This document shows, in pieces, positions 1 to 8,086 of a stretch of 64,000 nucleotides of DNA. Below the pieces are notes generated by a model that saw only the letters and a list, made by a program, of their open reading frames with translations, was not told the DNA's origin and did no database searches. This DNA is from Flavobacteriaceae bacterium (lineage in GTDB: Bacteria; Bacteroidota; Bacteroidia; Flavobacteriales; Flavobacteriaceae). Position 1 is the stretch's first letter. Every line of letters begins with the position of its first letter. The stretch spans positions 2,046,501 to 2,110,500 of the forward strand of contig CP046177.1 in NCBI GenBank assembly GCA_014075215.1, in the 5' to 3' direction. A program made the translations under genes and the position numbers.

Positions 1-654
1 ACTCATATCAATTACAATCTATTAAACACCAAAAAAGGTTGGATTTTAAATAAACCTGACGTTTTAGAAAATATTAATAAAATTGAAAATATTGGGATTC
101 CATTAGGCGATAAATTCCCAATAAGAAATGGTTTAGCGACTTTAAGTAATGATATTTTCATATTTAAACCAATCAATGAAGATGAAAATTATTTCTATCA
201 TCAGAATGGAAAATTGCACAAAATAGAAAAAGGAATTTGTAGAGATATTATAAAACCAAACAGACTTAAAACTGAATCGGAAATTCCCACATTGAAAGAA
301 CAAATAATTTTCCCGTACTACCAAATGAATGCTCAAGCCAATCTTTTTGACTATAAACCAAATAAGAAAATTGCTTTTGAGGAAGACTACTTTAAGGCTA
401 ATTTCCCAAACGCATATAAATATTTAGAAGGAAACAAGGCTCAACTATTGAATAGAGATAAAGGAAAAAACACAAAATACAAATGGTTTGAGTTTGGAAG
501 AACCCAAGCATTGAATGATTTTGGGAAAAAGTTGTTATTTCCTTATATGGCTGGACAGCCTTACTTTGTTTATACCGACCAAGATGACTTATTGCTTTAT
601 GCAGGTTATGCAGTTTACTTTGATTCAAAATGGGAACGGAAACTTACAATTTAG
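1..654 (+). pseudogene. N6-adenine DNA methylase/specificity protein, upstream fragment (cut by window edge and by an integrated element)
   Basis: The reading frame is open from base 1, so the gene starts outside the window. The visible part resembles the C-terminal target-recognition region (TaqI-like/Eco57I-type) of large restriction-modification methylases: an IRNGLATLSNDIFIF stretch, then CRDIIKPNR, an FPY block, and RDKGKNTKYKWFEFGRTQAL. The catalytic methylase domain would lie upstream and is not seen. After YAGYAVYFDSKWE the frame runs into a few foreign codons and a stop at 654. The missing C-terminus is at 8087-8329, on the far side of an integrated element; joining the two at a shared GGGAAC motif restores the frame. 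Family assignment is from motif pattern, not a search; the split is directly visible. Confidence 0.75.
632..645. other. attL core of the integrative element
   Basis: GGGAACGGAAACTT here matches GGGAACTGAAAGTT at 8088-8101. Both lie at the point where the interrupted methylase reading frame breaks, which makes them the probable crossover site. An inverted TGTCTAAA (650-657) lies next to it. The exact crossover base cannot be fixed from sequence alone. Confidence 0.6.
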
Positions 655-775
655 ACACTTTTAAATTTTCCTTTAAACATTACAAAACCTCAATAAAAAC
701 AACACAATACCTTTATTTAAAGGCGTAAATTCAGTTACAAAAAAATTGTATAATATTTAATAGTGTTGCAAAATT

Positions 776-796
776 GATGTCTAAATGTTGTCTAAA
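776..796 (+). repeat. Left integrase arm-type site: two TGTCTAAA units
   Basis: Two direct copies of TGTCTAAA are spaced 11 bp, about one helical turn. The same 21-bp arrangement occurs without mismatch at 8001-8021 near the other end of the element. The position between the attachment core and the integrase gene suits an integrase arm-binding site; that role is inferred. Confidence 0.55.
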
Positions 797-839
797 CTAT
801 TATTTTGACTATTTTTGAAGTGTTCAAAATGTTTAAAAT

Positions 840-2141
840 ATGGCATCAATTAAATTATCTATTCAAAGTAAATCTGATAATGCACAAATTTATTTAAGGC
901 TCTCAATCCGAAGAGGTTTTTATCTAAAACGAAAAATAGGCTTATCAATTAACTCAAAAGATTGGAGTTCTGCAACTGGACTACCAAAGCAAAACAATCC
1001 TACAAACAAAAACCTTACTACAAAACTAAAAGACCTATCAAATAACATACTTCAAAACCTCAACGATGTAAATAGCAAAGGCGAAGAAATTGATGGCGAC
1101 TGGTTAAGTTATCGTATTGACTTATATTTTAACCGAGTTCAAGAAATCGGAAAACAAAGTGATTATTTGTTAGATAGTTTACAAAAAATCATAGACACTG
1201 CACCAACTCGAAAAAATGGAAAAGGCGGTATTGGACTATCTAAAAGCCGTGTCAATGGATTTAATGGACTGAAAAGCACTTTAGAAACGTATCAAAAAGC
1301 AAAAAAGGTTAAACTAAAAGTAAAGGACATTAATTTAAAATTCGTGAATGATTTTACGGAATTTATGCAAGGTCTTAAATACGCAAACGGCAATACCCAA
1401 AAGAAAATTTCAGATATTAAAACCGTTTGTTTAGATGCTCAAGTAAATGGTGTTGAAACCAGTCCGCAATTACTAAAGGTTACAGGAATAAAAACCCAAA
1501 ACGATTACATCATTTATTTAACGGAAACTGAACTTGAACAAATAGAACAAACCGAATTTAAACGTGAAGCATTGATTAATGCTAAAAAATGGTTGTTATT
1601 AGGTTCGTTGGTAGGTCAAAGAGGTAATGATTTGCTCGACCTTGACAACAGCAACATAACGCACAAAAGAGGTTTAAAACTCATAGAGTTAACCCAAAAG
1701 AAAGGAAACAAAAAGGTTTTTATTCCATTTTCGACAAAAATGGAAATCCTTTTAAATGACGACTTTCCCTATAAAATAAGTATTCAAAAATTCAACAAGC
1801 ACTTAAAAGATGTTTGCAAAATTGCTGAAATAAACACTATTACTAAAGGTTACAAACACGATAATAAAATTAAACGCAAGGTTTTAGGCGAATATGAAAA
1901 GTGGGAATTAATAACATCACACGATTTAAGACGAACATTTGCTACTAATAATTATGGCGAAATGCCAACGCCATTAATTATGAGCATCACAGGACACGCA
2001 ACCGAAAAAACCTTTTTAAACTACATCGGTAAAACAAGTATAGACCACGCTCAACAGATAGCAGACTACTATATTAAACAAGCCGAAAAATCACAAAAGA
2101 AGTTTAAACCAACCATATTAAAAAACAAGAAAGTATCATAA
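840..2141 (+). CDS. Tyrosine recombinase/integrase of the integrative element
   Basis: A 433-residue site-specific recombinase of the Bacteroidetes integrase type. Residues about 1-80 look like the arm-DNA-binding domain, 85-200 the SAM-like core-binding domain, and 240-410 the catalytic domain. Catalytic residues are visible: Arg261 in GQRGNDLL, Lys near 288 in the beta-hairpin, His361-x-x-Arg364 in SHDLRRTFA, His386 in GHA, and nucleophile Tyr395 in FLNYIGK. It lies about 200 bp inside the left junction and reads into the element, as is usual for an integrase. It should integrate and excise the 7.46-kb element at the core shared by 632-645 and 8088-8101. The set of active-site residues is complete, so the protein is probably functional. 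Confidence 0.93.
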   Translation: MASIKLSIQSKSDNAQIYLRLSIRRGFYLKRKIGLSINSKDWSSATGLPKQNNPTNKNLTTKLKDLSNNILQNLNDVNSKGEEIDGDWLSYRIDLYFNRVQEIGKQSDYLLDSLQKIIDTAPTRKNGKGGIGLSKSRVNGFNGLKSTLETYQKAKKVKLKVKDINLKFVNDFTEFMQGLKYANGNTQKKISDIKTVCLDAQVNGVETSPQLLKVTGIKTQNDYIIYLTETELEQIEQTEFKREALINAKKWLLLGSLVGQRGNDLLDLDNSNITHKRGLKLIELTQKKGNKKVFIPFSTKMEILLNDDFPYKISIQKFNKHLKDVCKIAEINTITKGYKHDNKIKRKVLGEYEKWELITSHDLRRTFATNNYGEMPTPLIMSITGHATEKTFLNYIGKTSIDHAQQIADYYIKQAEKSQKKFKPTILKNKKVS

Positions 2142-2153
2142 ACTATTATTCAA

Positions 2154-2963
2154 ATGAATTTAGCAGAAAAGCACAGTGTAAAATGGGAAAATAGATATGA
2201 TATTTTAAGCCCTAAAACGAGACATAATATTATTGACGATTTAATAGAACCGTTTAAAAAAAGAGGTTTAGAAAGGGAAAAATTAATAGCAGAACACCCA
2301 AGATTAATTGACGAAAATGGAAACCCAACTGAACGCCTTTTGATTACAAATAACAGATACATTGACGGTCATATTACTGGGTTTCATTCAGACGAAAAAG
2401 GTGGTTATTCTATTTTTCAAGCAAAAAATAGGATTGAAAATGAACAATGGCAATACATTATAAAAAAACGAGAAAAACTATCAATTTTAGCCAAACTACA
2501 AAGGTCATTGAATGAGTCAAATATCGACTACTCTAAAATACAAGAAACCAAAAATGAAATAGATGTTTTGTTTGTAGATATTTTTGAGATTAAAGAAGAT
2601 ACAAATACCAAAAACATTATTTTAAAGAAAGGTTTTCCTAAATATTGCGAAATAGGTTCTTTATTTGCTCAAGGGTTTATTTCAAAAAAAAGTAATAACT
2701 CTAAATTAGGATTTAATTTTTATTACAAGGAATTAGAATTTGAAAGCGTAAAAAAACTTGCTGAATACCTTGAGGATGAAGTTTTAAAAATTGATACAGG
2801 TGTTAGGCAATACATCAACGACACTTTAACAGACAACGGACAAAAAAACTTTTATCGTTCAAAAGGAATGATAAAAAAGGTATTCAATTATTGTAAGGAA
2901 AAAAACATAAAAACAACTCAATCTTTTCAATCAAAATACAGCAACTTAAACAACCTGCACTAA
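2154..2963 (+). CDS. Hypothetical protein of the integrative element
   Basis: A 269-residue protein that I do not recognise. It starts 12 bp after the integrase stop, so the two are probably co-transcribed. It is charged and mostly helical in appearance, with no signal peptide, membrane segment or obvious catalytic motif. The C-terminal third (VKKLAEYLEDEVLK onwards) reads like a small DNA- or protein-binding helical domain. Integrases of this class are often followed by an element-specific accessory protein, so a role in integration or regulation is possible but unsupported. Confidence 0.6.
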   Translation: MNLAEKHSVKWENRYDILSPKTRHNIIDDLIEPFKKRGLEREKLIAEHPRLIDENGNPTERLLITNNRYIDGHITGFHSDEKGGYSIFQAKNRIENEQWQYIIKKREKLSILAKLQRSLNESNIDYSKIQETKNEIDVLFVDIFEIKEDTNTKNIILKKGFPKYCEIGSLFAQGFISKKSNNSKLGFNFYYKELEFESVKKLAEYLEDEVLKIDTGVRQYINDTLTDNGQKNFYRSKGMIKKVFNYCKEKNIKTTQSFQSKYSNLNNLH

Positions 2964-3034
2964 AACTGCACCGTGCAGACAGTTTAGTGATAGAAAAATA
3001 GATAGTAATTGCGAGAAATTTAAAACTCGTAATT

Positions 3035-3316
3035 ATGAAATCTGTACAACTTATTGAACTAACACCAGAGCAATTACAAACTGCAATAATTGACGGTGTA
3101 AAAGTTCATTTAAACGAACTTAAAAAATCATTTCAACCCAAAACACCAACAGAATATTTAACACGTTCAGAGGTTGCGGATTTACTAAAAATAAACCTTT
3201 CAACAGTTTACAACTGGACTAAAAACGGAATACTTACAAGTTACGGTATTGGTGGCACAAGAATTTACTACAAGCGTAAAGAGGTAGAAGAAGCAATTGT
3301 TAAACTAAATCAGTAA
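3035..3316 (+). CDS. Helix-turn-helix protein, excisionase-like
   Basis: A 93-residue protein. The C-terminal half (about residues 42-93) is a MerR-like winged helix of the HTH_17/excisionase type: LTRSEVADLLKINLSTVYNWTKNG, then a wing containing GGTRIYYKRKEVEEAI. The N-terminal part is a short helical extension. Such proteins in Bacteroidetes elements act as directionality factors or regulators for the neighbouring tyrosine integrase. The next gene starts 4 bp after its stop, so they form an operon. The fold is clear; whether it favours excision or controls replication is inference. Confidence 0.8.
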   Translation: MKSVQLIELTPEQLQTAIIDGVKVHLNELKKSFQPKTPTEYLTRSEVADLLKINLSTVYNWTKNGILTSYGIGGTRIYYKRKEVEEAIVKLNQ

Positions 3317-3320
3317 AGCA

Positions 3321-3725
3321 ATGGCAAGGCAAAACCCAATTAAATACGTTTTTAACGTATCTAAATCATTTAAGGAAGTTAGGCACTACAAAAGTGAAAA
3401 AGTGATAACAGAACCTAATCTTTTAACCACAGACGTAAACATAAGCAAAGACAGAAGGTATAACAATTCTCAAAACGTGTCTTATTGGCTTAAAATCCGT
3501 GAGAAAAAGAAATGGAGCAAAGACATTACTGGTTTAAAAGTAACCGACAAACCGTTATTGTATTATGGCGATATACCTACCAAGCATAACAATAGAAATA
3601 TTCCAACTCATTTACTGGTGTTTAAATTCAATCGTGGAGGTAGTCAATTGATTATTTACTTATATCGGAACTATTACCCAAGTAGTATTCAGAAACTACA
3701 AAGCATTTTATCAAACCATTACTAA
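3321..3725 (+). CDS. Hypothetical protein, basic, integrative element
   Basis: A 134-residue basic protein directly behind the HTH gene and just ahead of a hairpin terminator at 3732-3755. No known motif is recognised. The second half (PTHLLVFKFNRGGSQLIIYLYRNYYPS) has alternating hydrophobic residues typical of beta strands. Its position between the excisionase-like gene and the Rep-like gene is common in replicating integrative elements and suggests an accessory replication or control function, but nothing in the sequence proves this. Confidence 0.55.
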   Translation: MARQNPIKYVFNVSKSFKEVRHYKSEKVITEPNLLTTDVNISKDRRYNNSQNVSYWLKIREKKKWSKDITGLKVTDKPLLYYGDIPTKHNNRNIPTHLLVFKFNRGGSQLIIYLYRNYYPSSIQKLQSILSNHY

Positions 3726-3731
3726 AATAAA

Positions 3732-3755
3732 AAGAGGGTTCGCAAAAACCCTCTT
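3732..3755 (+). terminator. Rho-independent-type terminator
   Basis: A 9-bp stem AAGAGGGTT/AACCCTCTT with a 6-base loop follows the stop at 3725 by a few bases and ends in TTTAATT. It closes the integrase-HTH operon and separates it from the Rep-like gene. Confidence 0.75.
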
Positions 3756-3797
3756 TAATTGTTCAAATGTTTAGGTAATACGGCAAGGCATTACCTA

Positions 3798-4727
3798 ATG
3801 CAAATATACACATTCGCATTGATTGATTTTATTAAAATACTGGTTAAATCTCCTAAAATTGAGCATCTATACTCCAATCCTAAACTTACTTTTTTTAGGA
3901 AAGAATCAAGACATACAGGAGAATACAAAACTAAAGAAGTGGCAGATTATCATTTCTGTAAAGTAATAATTTATGAAAATGGAACTGTACTTTTTAAAGG
4001 CAGTATTCATAAATTTTGGAACTCCCTAAATCAATGTATAGCACCAAATTTTAAAATGCACAATTACACAGGATATAATGGTAATTTATTTACACTAAAA
4101 AATGTAAACGAAGTATTTAAACACTTAGAAAAATTGTTTGGTTGCAAACTTCAACAAATGCTAATTAGAAGCATAGAGTTCGGAATTAATTCAGATGTTA
4201 ATTTCAACCCTAACAAATTCTTAACAGGTTTGTTGTTTCACATAGGGAAGCCTTTTGAAAGTCAGTATAACCGAACGTACTTTGAAGCAATACACCAAAA
4301 ATATAAAATCAAGATTTATAATAAATCCTATCAATTTAAAATGCCAAATAATGTATTACGATTTGAGATAAAATATTTCAAGATGTGTGAATTAAAAAAA
4401 ATAGGCATTTACACTTTACAAGATATTAATAGTAAAACCATATTAGAGGTATGCTCCATTATTTTAAAACGATTTGATGAGGTCATTTACTTTGACAAAT
4501 CAATATCAAAAAAACAATTAACTAAAAATGAAAAAGAACTATCAAAAAACTATTCAAATATTAATTATTGGATTGACGATTTAAAGGCTATTCACAGACA
4601 TAGACACAAAAAACGACTTAAAGAACTTATTGCAAAACACTCAAAAAATTTGCACCAACAAATCAAAGAAGATTTACTTAAAAAGTGTGTAATAATTAAC
4701 CAAGTAACAAAAGATGGTTTTGTGTAA
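3798..4727 (+). CDS. Replication-initiation-like protein (phage gene II/X-type)
   Basis: About 309 residues from the ATG at 3798. An upstream in-frame ATG at 3759 lies immediately next to the terminator, so the later start is preferred. The layout resembles rolling-circle replication proteins of the phage G2P/X type: FALIDFIKILVKSP at the start, a VLFKGSIHKFWN block, and a strand-rich core with KIKIYNKSYQFKMPNNVLR and FEIKY. The C-terminus is strongly basic (HRHRHKKRLKELIAKH), suited to DNA binding. It would let the excised element replicate as a circle. Family call rests on these blocks and the context (integrase, HTH, small basic gene behind); a catalytic Tyr or HUH motif could not be assigned with confidence. 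Confidence 0.5.
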   Translation: MQIYTFALIDFIKILVKSPKIEHLYSNPKLTFFRKESRHTGEYKTKEVADYHFCKVIIYENGTVLFKGSIHKFWNSLNQCIAPNFKMHNYTGYNGNLFTLKNVNEVFKHLEKLFGCKLQQMLIRSIEFGINSDVNFNPNKFLTGLLFHIGKPFESQYNRTYFEAIHQKYKIKIYNKSYQFKMPNNVLRFEIKYFKMCELKKIGIYTLQDINSKTILEVCSIILKRFDEVIYFDKSISKKQLTKNEKELSKNYSNINYWIDDLKAIHRHRHKKRLKELIAKHSKNLHQQIKEDLLKKCVIINQVTKDGFV

Positions 4728-4795
4728 TAATTAACCTTTTAATTATAGAGTTATTGATTACACATTTTAACAAACTAAAATAGATTAAAATAGTT

Positions 4796-5067
4796 ATGGC
4801 AAACACAACAGGAAAAAAGTTTGGAGGACGTAAAAAAGGTACACCAAACAAAACAACCAAAGAGATAAGAAATGCTTTTCAGTTGATAATTGATAAGAAC
4901 CTCAACAATATAGACAAGTGGTTAAACGAAATCGCAGAAACAAATCCTAAAAAAGCAATAATTCTAAATATATCAAATATGTATTATCAAAATTAAATAC
5001 CATTAAAATTGAAAATAGCCAAAAAGACGACTATAAAAATATGTCAGACGAGGAACTTGAATACTGA
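4796..5067 (+). pseudogene. Small basic protein with GGRKKGTPNK start, frameshifted
   Basis: The first 55 or so codons encode a conserved-looking N-terminus, KKFGGRKKGTPNKTTKEIR, and continue to ETNPKKAI. This AT-hook-like opening is common in small phage/element proteins that precede terminase or DNA-handling genes. After about 4960 the frame breaks and stops at 4996. A plus-one frame continues with YVLSKLNTIKIENSQKDD and then MSDEELEY before TGA at 5067, which reads as the natural C-terminus. A single-base indel has therefore split the gene. Confidence 0.65.
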
Positions 5068-5125
5068 TTTAAAAGGTGGGAATTTGAATAAAAACAATAG
5101 ATTAGACCGTATTTATAAACAACTA

Positions 5126-5148
5126 CGCCCGGGCGCACGTGCGCACGT
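5126..5148. repeat. GC-rich overlapping palindromes
   Basis: In an AT-rich region, CGCCCGGGCG (5126-5135) is followed by the 12-bp palindrome GCGCACGTGCGC (5133-5144). The cluster stands out by base composition. It lies in the non-coding gap between the decayed small gene and the IS and could be a protein-binding or replication site. Apart from this, nothing else is recognised in 5068-5252. Confidence 0.5.
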
Positions 5149-5275
5149 AATATAACAAATAAGATGTTTAGTATGATTTTTAATTATTGTTGACAATTAA
5201 CCAAATAGGTTTATAACTAAAATATTCAATATCTTTGAAGTCGGAATAAAACGGATCAAGACTAATTGTTGTGTT

Positions 5276-6268
5276 TTAGGCAAAAATTTGTGTTAATCTG
5301 AACAGGAAGAATTCTACATTTTTAACACCTCTAAACTGCGCTCTAAAGGCTTTAATCTTAGCATTAAAAGATTCAGCAGAAGCATTTGTACTCCGATTGA
5401 TAAAATAATTGAGTATTGACCGATAATTTATAGAAATTGTATTTGCTATTGTATTAAAAGCTTTAAAACCAGATTTTTCTACATCATTATACCAATGTGC
5501 TAGTTTTGTATATGCAATTTGTATTGATTTAGCTGTATTGAATATATTTCTAAGGCTCTGATTTAAGTTAAAAGCCTTTTGAATATCAGGATATTTTTCA
5601 AAAAGTATTTTGCTTCTTAGATATTGATTTTGTGTCCATTTTTCAGGAGATTTATAGAGTAAATATCTACTTCTAGCTAAGAGTTGTTTTCTAGTGTCCC
5701 CATTGTCAAATATCTCAGGTTGATACTCTTTACCTTTTGTTTTTGCTAACTTGATTAGGTCATTTTCTAGGTCTATTGCATTCCATCGATGTTTTATTCT
5801 AATATCTTGTAGCGCTTCTAGAGCTAGTTTTTGCACATGGAATCTATCAGTTACTTGTATGGCCTTAGGGAAACATGTTTTGGCTATATTTTTCATAGAG
5901 TTCGCCATATCTAGTGTAATTTCTTTGACTTTGTTTCTTTTTTTAGAGGATATTTTAAGTAACTGTTCTATAATGGGTTCTATCTTAGTGCCTGCAAAAA
6001 CCCCTACAATAGCTCCTTTTTTACCTTTGGCTTTTTTATTGGTAATAATGGTGTAGAGTTCTCCTTTAGACAATGCTGTTTCATCAATAGATAAATAAGC
6101 ACCTATATTTTCAGGAAAAACATGCCACTCTTTAGCATGTTTTTTTTGTTTCCATTGTTTAAACTCACTTAAATAATCACGATATTGACGTCCAAGTTTT
6201 TTACCATCAACTCCGTAAAATCTACCTATAGTTCTACAATCACTGGTTTCTCTATCTACTAATTTCTT
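5276..6268 (-). CDS. ISL3-family DDE transposase (ISAon1 type), catalytic part
   Basis: The frame is open from about 6268, directly after a TAA in the slippery T/A run, although the first ATG is only at 6073. The first catalytic Asp is in LSIDETALSKGELYTII, upstream of that ATG, so translation must begin earlier, most likely by frameshifting from the N-terminal gene (plus-one relative to it). The second Asp is in QVTDRFHVQKLALEAL and the catalytic Glu in NASAESFNAKIKAF, the classical ISL3 ending. It cuts and joins IS ends. All three acidic residues are present, so the IS is probably active. Confidence 0.85.
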   Translation of the reverse strand, partial: KKLVDRETSDCRTIGRFYGVDGKKLGRQYRDYLSEFKQWKQKKHAKEWHVFPENIGAYLSIDETALSKGELYTIITNKKAKGKKGAIVGVFAGTKIEPIIEQLLKISSKKRNKVKEITLDMANSMKNIAKTCFPKAIQVTDRFHVQKLALEALQDIRIKHRWNAIDLENDLIKLAKTKGKEYQPEIFDNGDTRKQLLARSRYLLYKSPEKWTQNQYLRSKILFEKYPDIQKAFNLNQSLRNIFNTAKSIQIAYTKLAHWYNDVEKSGFKAFNTIANTISINYRSILNYFINRSTNASAESFNAKIKAFRAQFRGVKNVEFFLFRLTQIFA

Positions 6269-6602
6269 TTAAAAAAGCAGCGAACTGCTCTGTCATTCGA
6301 GTCCCCTGTGCTACTAAATTCCAATCTCTTTGTACAATTTGTTTGGTCTTCCTATCTAACCATCTACGACGTTTAATGTGAAGATATACTGTGTTGCCTC
6401 GTAATGGAAAGTCTTGAATGGTAAGCTCTTTATGAAATCCGTGAGCTATCAAGATACGTTCTGATTCTTCTTTGGGAACTATGTTACGTTCTTCAAAATA
6501 CAAATGCATCACTTCATTTTCAACACTATGTTTTGACAAATCAAAATGTTCAACTAACAACTCTGGTAAAATTAATTTTAGTAAATCTATATAAGTATCC
6601 AA
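6252..6602 (-). CDS. ISAon1-type transposase, N-terminal region protein
   Basis: A 116-residue protein matching the small first gene of ISAon1-type elements: LPELLVEHFDLSKH near the start, an IKRRRWLDRKT basic block, and a C-terminal TRMTEQFAAFLKEISR. It probably supplies the DNA-binding N-terminus of the transposase. Its end overlaps the beginning of the catalytic frame in a run of T and A (about 6265-6274). The two may therefore be joined by translational frameshifting. Confidence 0.85.
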   Translation of the reverse strand: MDTYIDLLKLILPELLVEHFDLSKHSVENEVMHLYFEERNIVPKEESERILIAHGFHKELTIQDFPLRGNTVYLHIKRRRWLDRKTKQIVQRDWNLVAQGTRMTEQFAAFLKEISR

Positions 6603-6720
6603 CCTCCTTTTTTTACAAAGATCACAATACTATTTTAAATTCACACACAACTTTTGAGATTGATCCAATAAAACCGTAAAATTGACATAATAAAGCATAG
6701 TAGCGTAATCGTATTTTTCT

Positions 6721-6829
6721 CTTAAGAAATCTCCAATTTCAAACAAATTCAGAAAATACAGTTAATCGTTACGCCCAGTTTGGGCGTGGCTGACTGTATT
6801 GAATTTGGGCGTTTGGAGATGCCTTTAAG
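6721..6829. other. Large nested hairpin, possible oriT or replication origin of the element
   Basis: Three stems nest about a common centre: an outer one pairing CTTAAG..ATCTCCA (from 6721) with TGGAGAT..CTTTAAG (to 6829), a middle one AATACAGT/ACTGTATT (6755-6762 and 6793-6800), and an inner perfect ACGCCCA/TGGGCGT (6771-6777 and 6781-6787). The structure lies in the 240-bp gap between the IS and the cargo genes. Its size and nesting fit an origin of transfer or single-strand origin of the Rep-like system; no function is proven. Confidence 0.5.
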
Positions 6830-6907
6830 GGGTATGGTTCAGTTTCACGCCCTTTCTTGTTTAATACGTTTTATTTGTAACTGGTAAAACATAAAATTTT
6901 ATCATTT

Positions 6908-7285
6908 ATGAAAAAAGGTACTTCATCAAAACCTTTGCGTTACGGAATAATTGGATTAATAACTGCTTTACCAAATGCCTTATTTACATTATTGTCATCG
7001 ACATTCATTTTAGAAATGAGTGATACCGTTATGAGTGATGACTTAAAAACTGAACAATCACTTTTTTATTTCAAATTAGTTTTATGGTCTGCCGTAATAG
7101 GTTTTTTATTTAGCCTTATTTCAAAAAGGTTTTATCGAATTGCTGGATTTGTTATGTTGTTATGTGGCTTGTTAATTTTAATATCAATCGTAACGGCAAA
7201 CGTCTTTTTAATATTTCCTGCAATCTTCTTTATAATTGGTGGCACATACTGTTTCACACAAGAAAAAATTAACACAAAACAATAA
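6908..7285 (+). CDS. Small multi-pass membrane protein
   Basis: A 125-residue protein with about four hydrophobic segments: residues 11-33 (IIGLITALPNALFTLL), 58-76 (LVLWSAVIGFLFSLI), 83-100 (FVMLLCGLLILISIV) and 102-118 (FLIFPAIFFIIGGTYCF). The start is basic (MKKGTSSKPLR), placing the N-terminus in the cytoplasm. It is not recognised as a known family. It begins about 80 bp after the nested hairpin and is followed 4 bp later by a secreted-protein gene, so the two form a cargo operon of the integrative element. Confidence 0.65.
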   Translation: MKKGTSSKPLRYGIIGLITALPNALFTLLSSTFILEMSDTVMSDDLKTEQSLFYFKLVLWSAVIGFLFSLISKRFYRIAGFVMLLCGLLILISIVTANVFLIFPAIFFIIGGTYCFTQEKINTKQ

Positions 7286-7289
7286 TATT

Positions 7290-7916
7290 ATGAATAAAAA
7301 ACACTTTTTACTATTACTTGCAATTTTATCAATGAGTTTCGTTTTTTCACAAAAACAAGAAAAGATTAAACTCAAAGGCGTAATTATGAAAAATGACTAC
7401 CATAAAAAAATATCGTGGGTTAAGTCAAAACCAGTTTCATTAGAAAGCAAAGATTTTACTGTAAGTACTTTATCTACAACTTACCTACAAATTTATTTTG
7501 GTATGATGGAAAAGAACGGCAAACCATATTTAACAAATATTAGGCTCGTTAATCATTTTGATAATAGTGATTGGATTTTTTACGATGAAGTCAGTTATCT
7601 TTTAGGTAGTCGTAAAGAAATAAGAACACATAAAGGCGTTGTTTTTAAAGTCAAGACAGATAAAACAGTTAGAGATGTAGATAATGGCGTTACAGAACAT
7701 TCGGATATACTGGCATTGGGTCAAGCAAAAGAGTTTATAAAACACGTCATAGAAAATGACGAAACAAGGTTAAATGTACGTTTCACAAACAATGATGACA
7801 ACAAATACCAAGATTTTACAATTAGTAGCACTAAAAAACTCAAAAAGCACTTCAAGGTATTAATAAATAATTACAATATCCTAAACAAGGCTTACAAAAT
7901 TGATGAAACGTTTTAA
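7290..7916 (+). CDS. Exported hypothetical protein, cargo gene
   Basis: A 208-residue protein from the ATG at 7290; an in-frame ATG at 7236 would overlap the previous gene and lacks a signal sequence. The N-terminus MNKKHFLLLLAILSMSFVFS is a clear signal peptide with cleavage before QKQEKI. The mature part is basic and strand-rich (KPYLTNIRLVNHFDNSDWIF), with no motif I can name. It probably acts in the periplasm or at the cell surface and is co-transcribed with the small membrane protein ahead of it. Confidence 0.65.
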   Translation: MNKKHFLLLLAILSMSFVFSQKQEKIKLKGVIMKNDYHKKISWVKSKPVSLESKDFTVSTLSTTYLQIYFGMMEKNGKPYLTNIRLVNHFDNSDWIFYDEVSYLLGSRKEIRTHKGVVFKVKTDKTVRDVDNGVTEHSDILALGQAKEFIKHVIENDETRLNVRFTNNDDNKYQDFTISSTKKLKKHFKVLINNYNILNKAYKIDETF

Positions 7917-8000
7917 AGTCGAAAAGACCTCAAAATAAGTAATAACTCAACAAATTCAAGTGTTTGCAAAGGATGTCAAAGTTTAGTGCTTTTTCAAAAA

Positions 8001-8021
8001 GATGTCTAAATGTTGTCTAAA
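8001..8021 (+). repeat. Right integrase arm-type site: two TGTCTAAA units
   Basis: Identical over 21 bp to 776-796, with the same two TGTCTAAA units 11 bp apart. It lies 67 bp inside the right junction. The paired placement near both ends of the element supports an integrase-binding role. Confidence 0.55.
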
Positions 8022-8086
8022 ACAGAAAATAAAAAATCTCAATATATTTAAAATCAAATAGTTGAGGTTTTTATTTGTACTCTTAA

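Larger units (their letters stand above)
5253..6666 (-). mobile_element. ISL3/ISAon1-type insertion sequence, complete, with 8-bp target duplication
   Basis: Terminal inverted repeats both begin GGATCAA and share GTTGTGT some 8 bases further in. The element is 1,414 bp and is flanked by a perfect 8-bp direct repeat AATAAAAC (5245-5252 and 6667-6674), the duplication size expected for ISL3. It contains a short N-terminal gene and a DDE transposase gene on the minus strand. Removing the IS and one AATAAAAC copy would restore the sequence of the host element. Confidence 0.88.
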
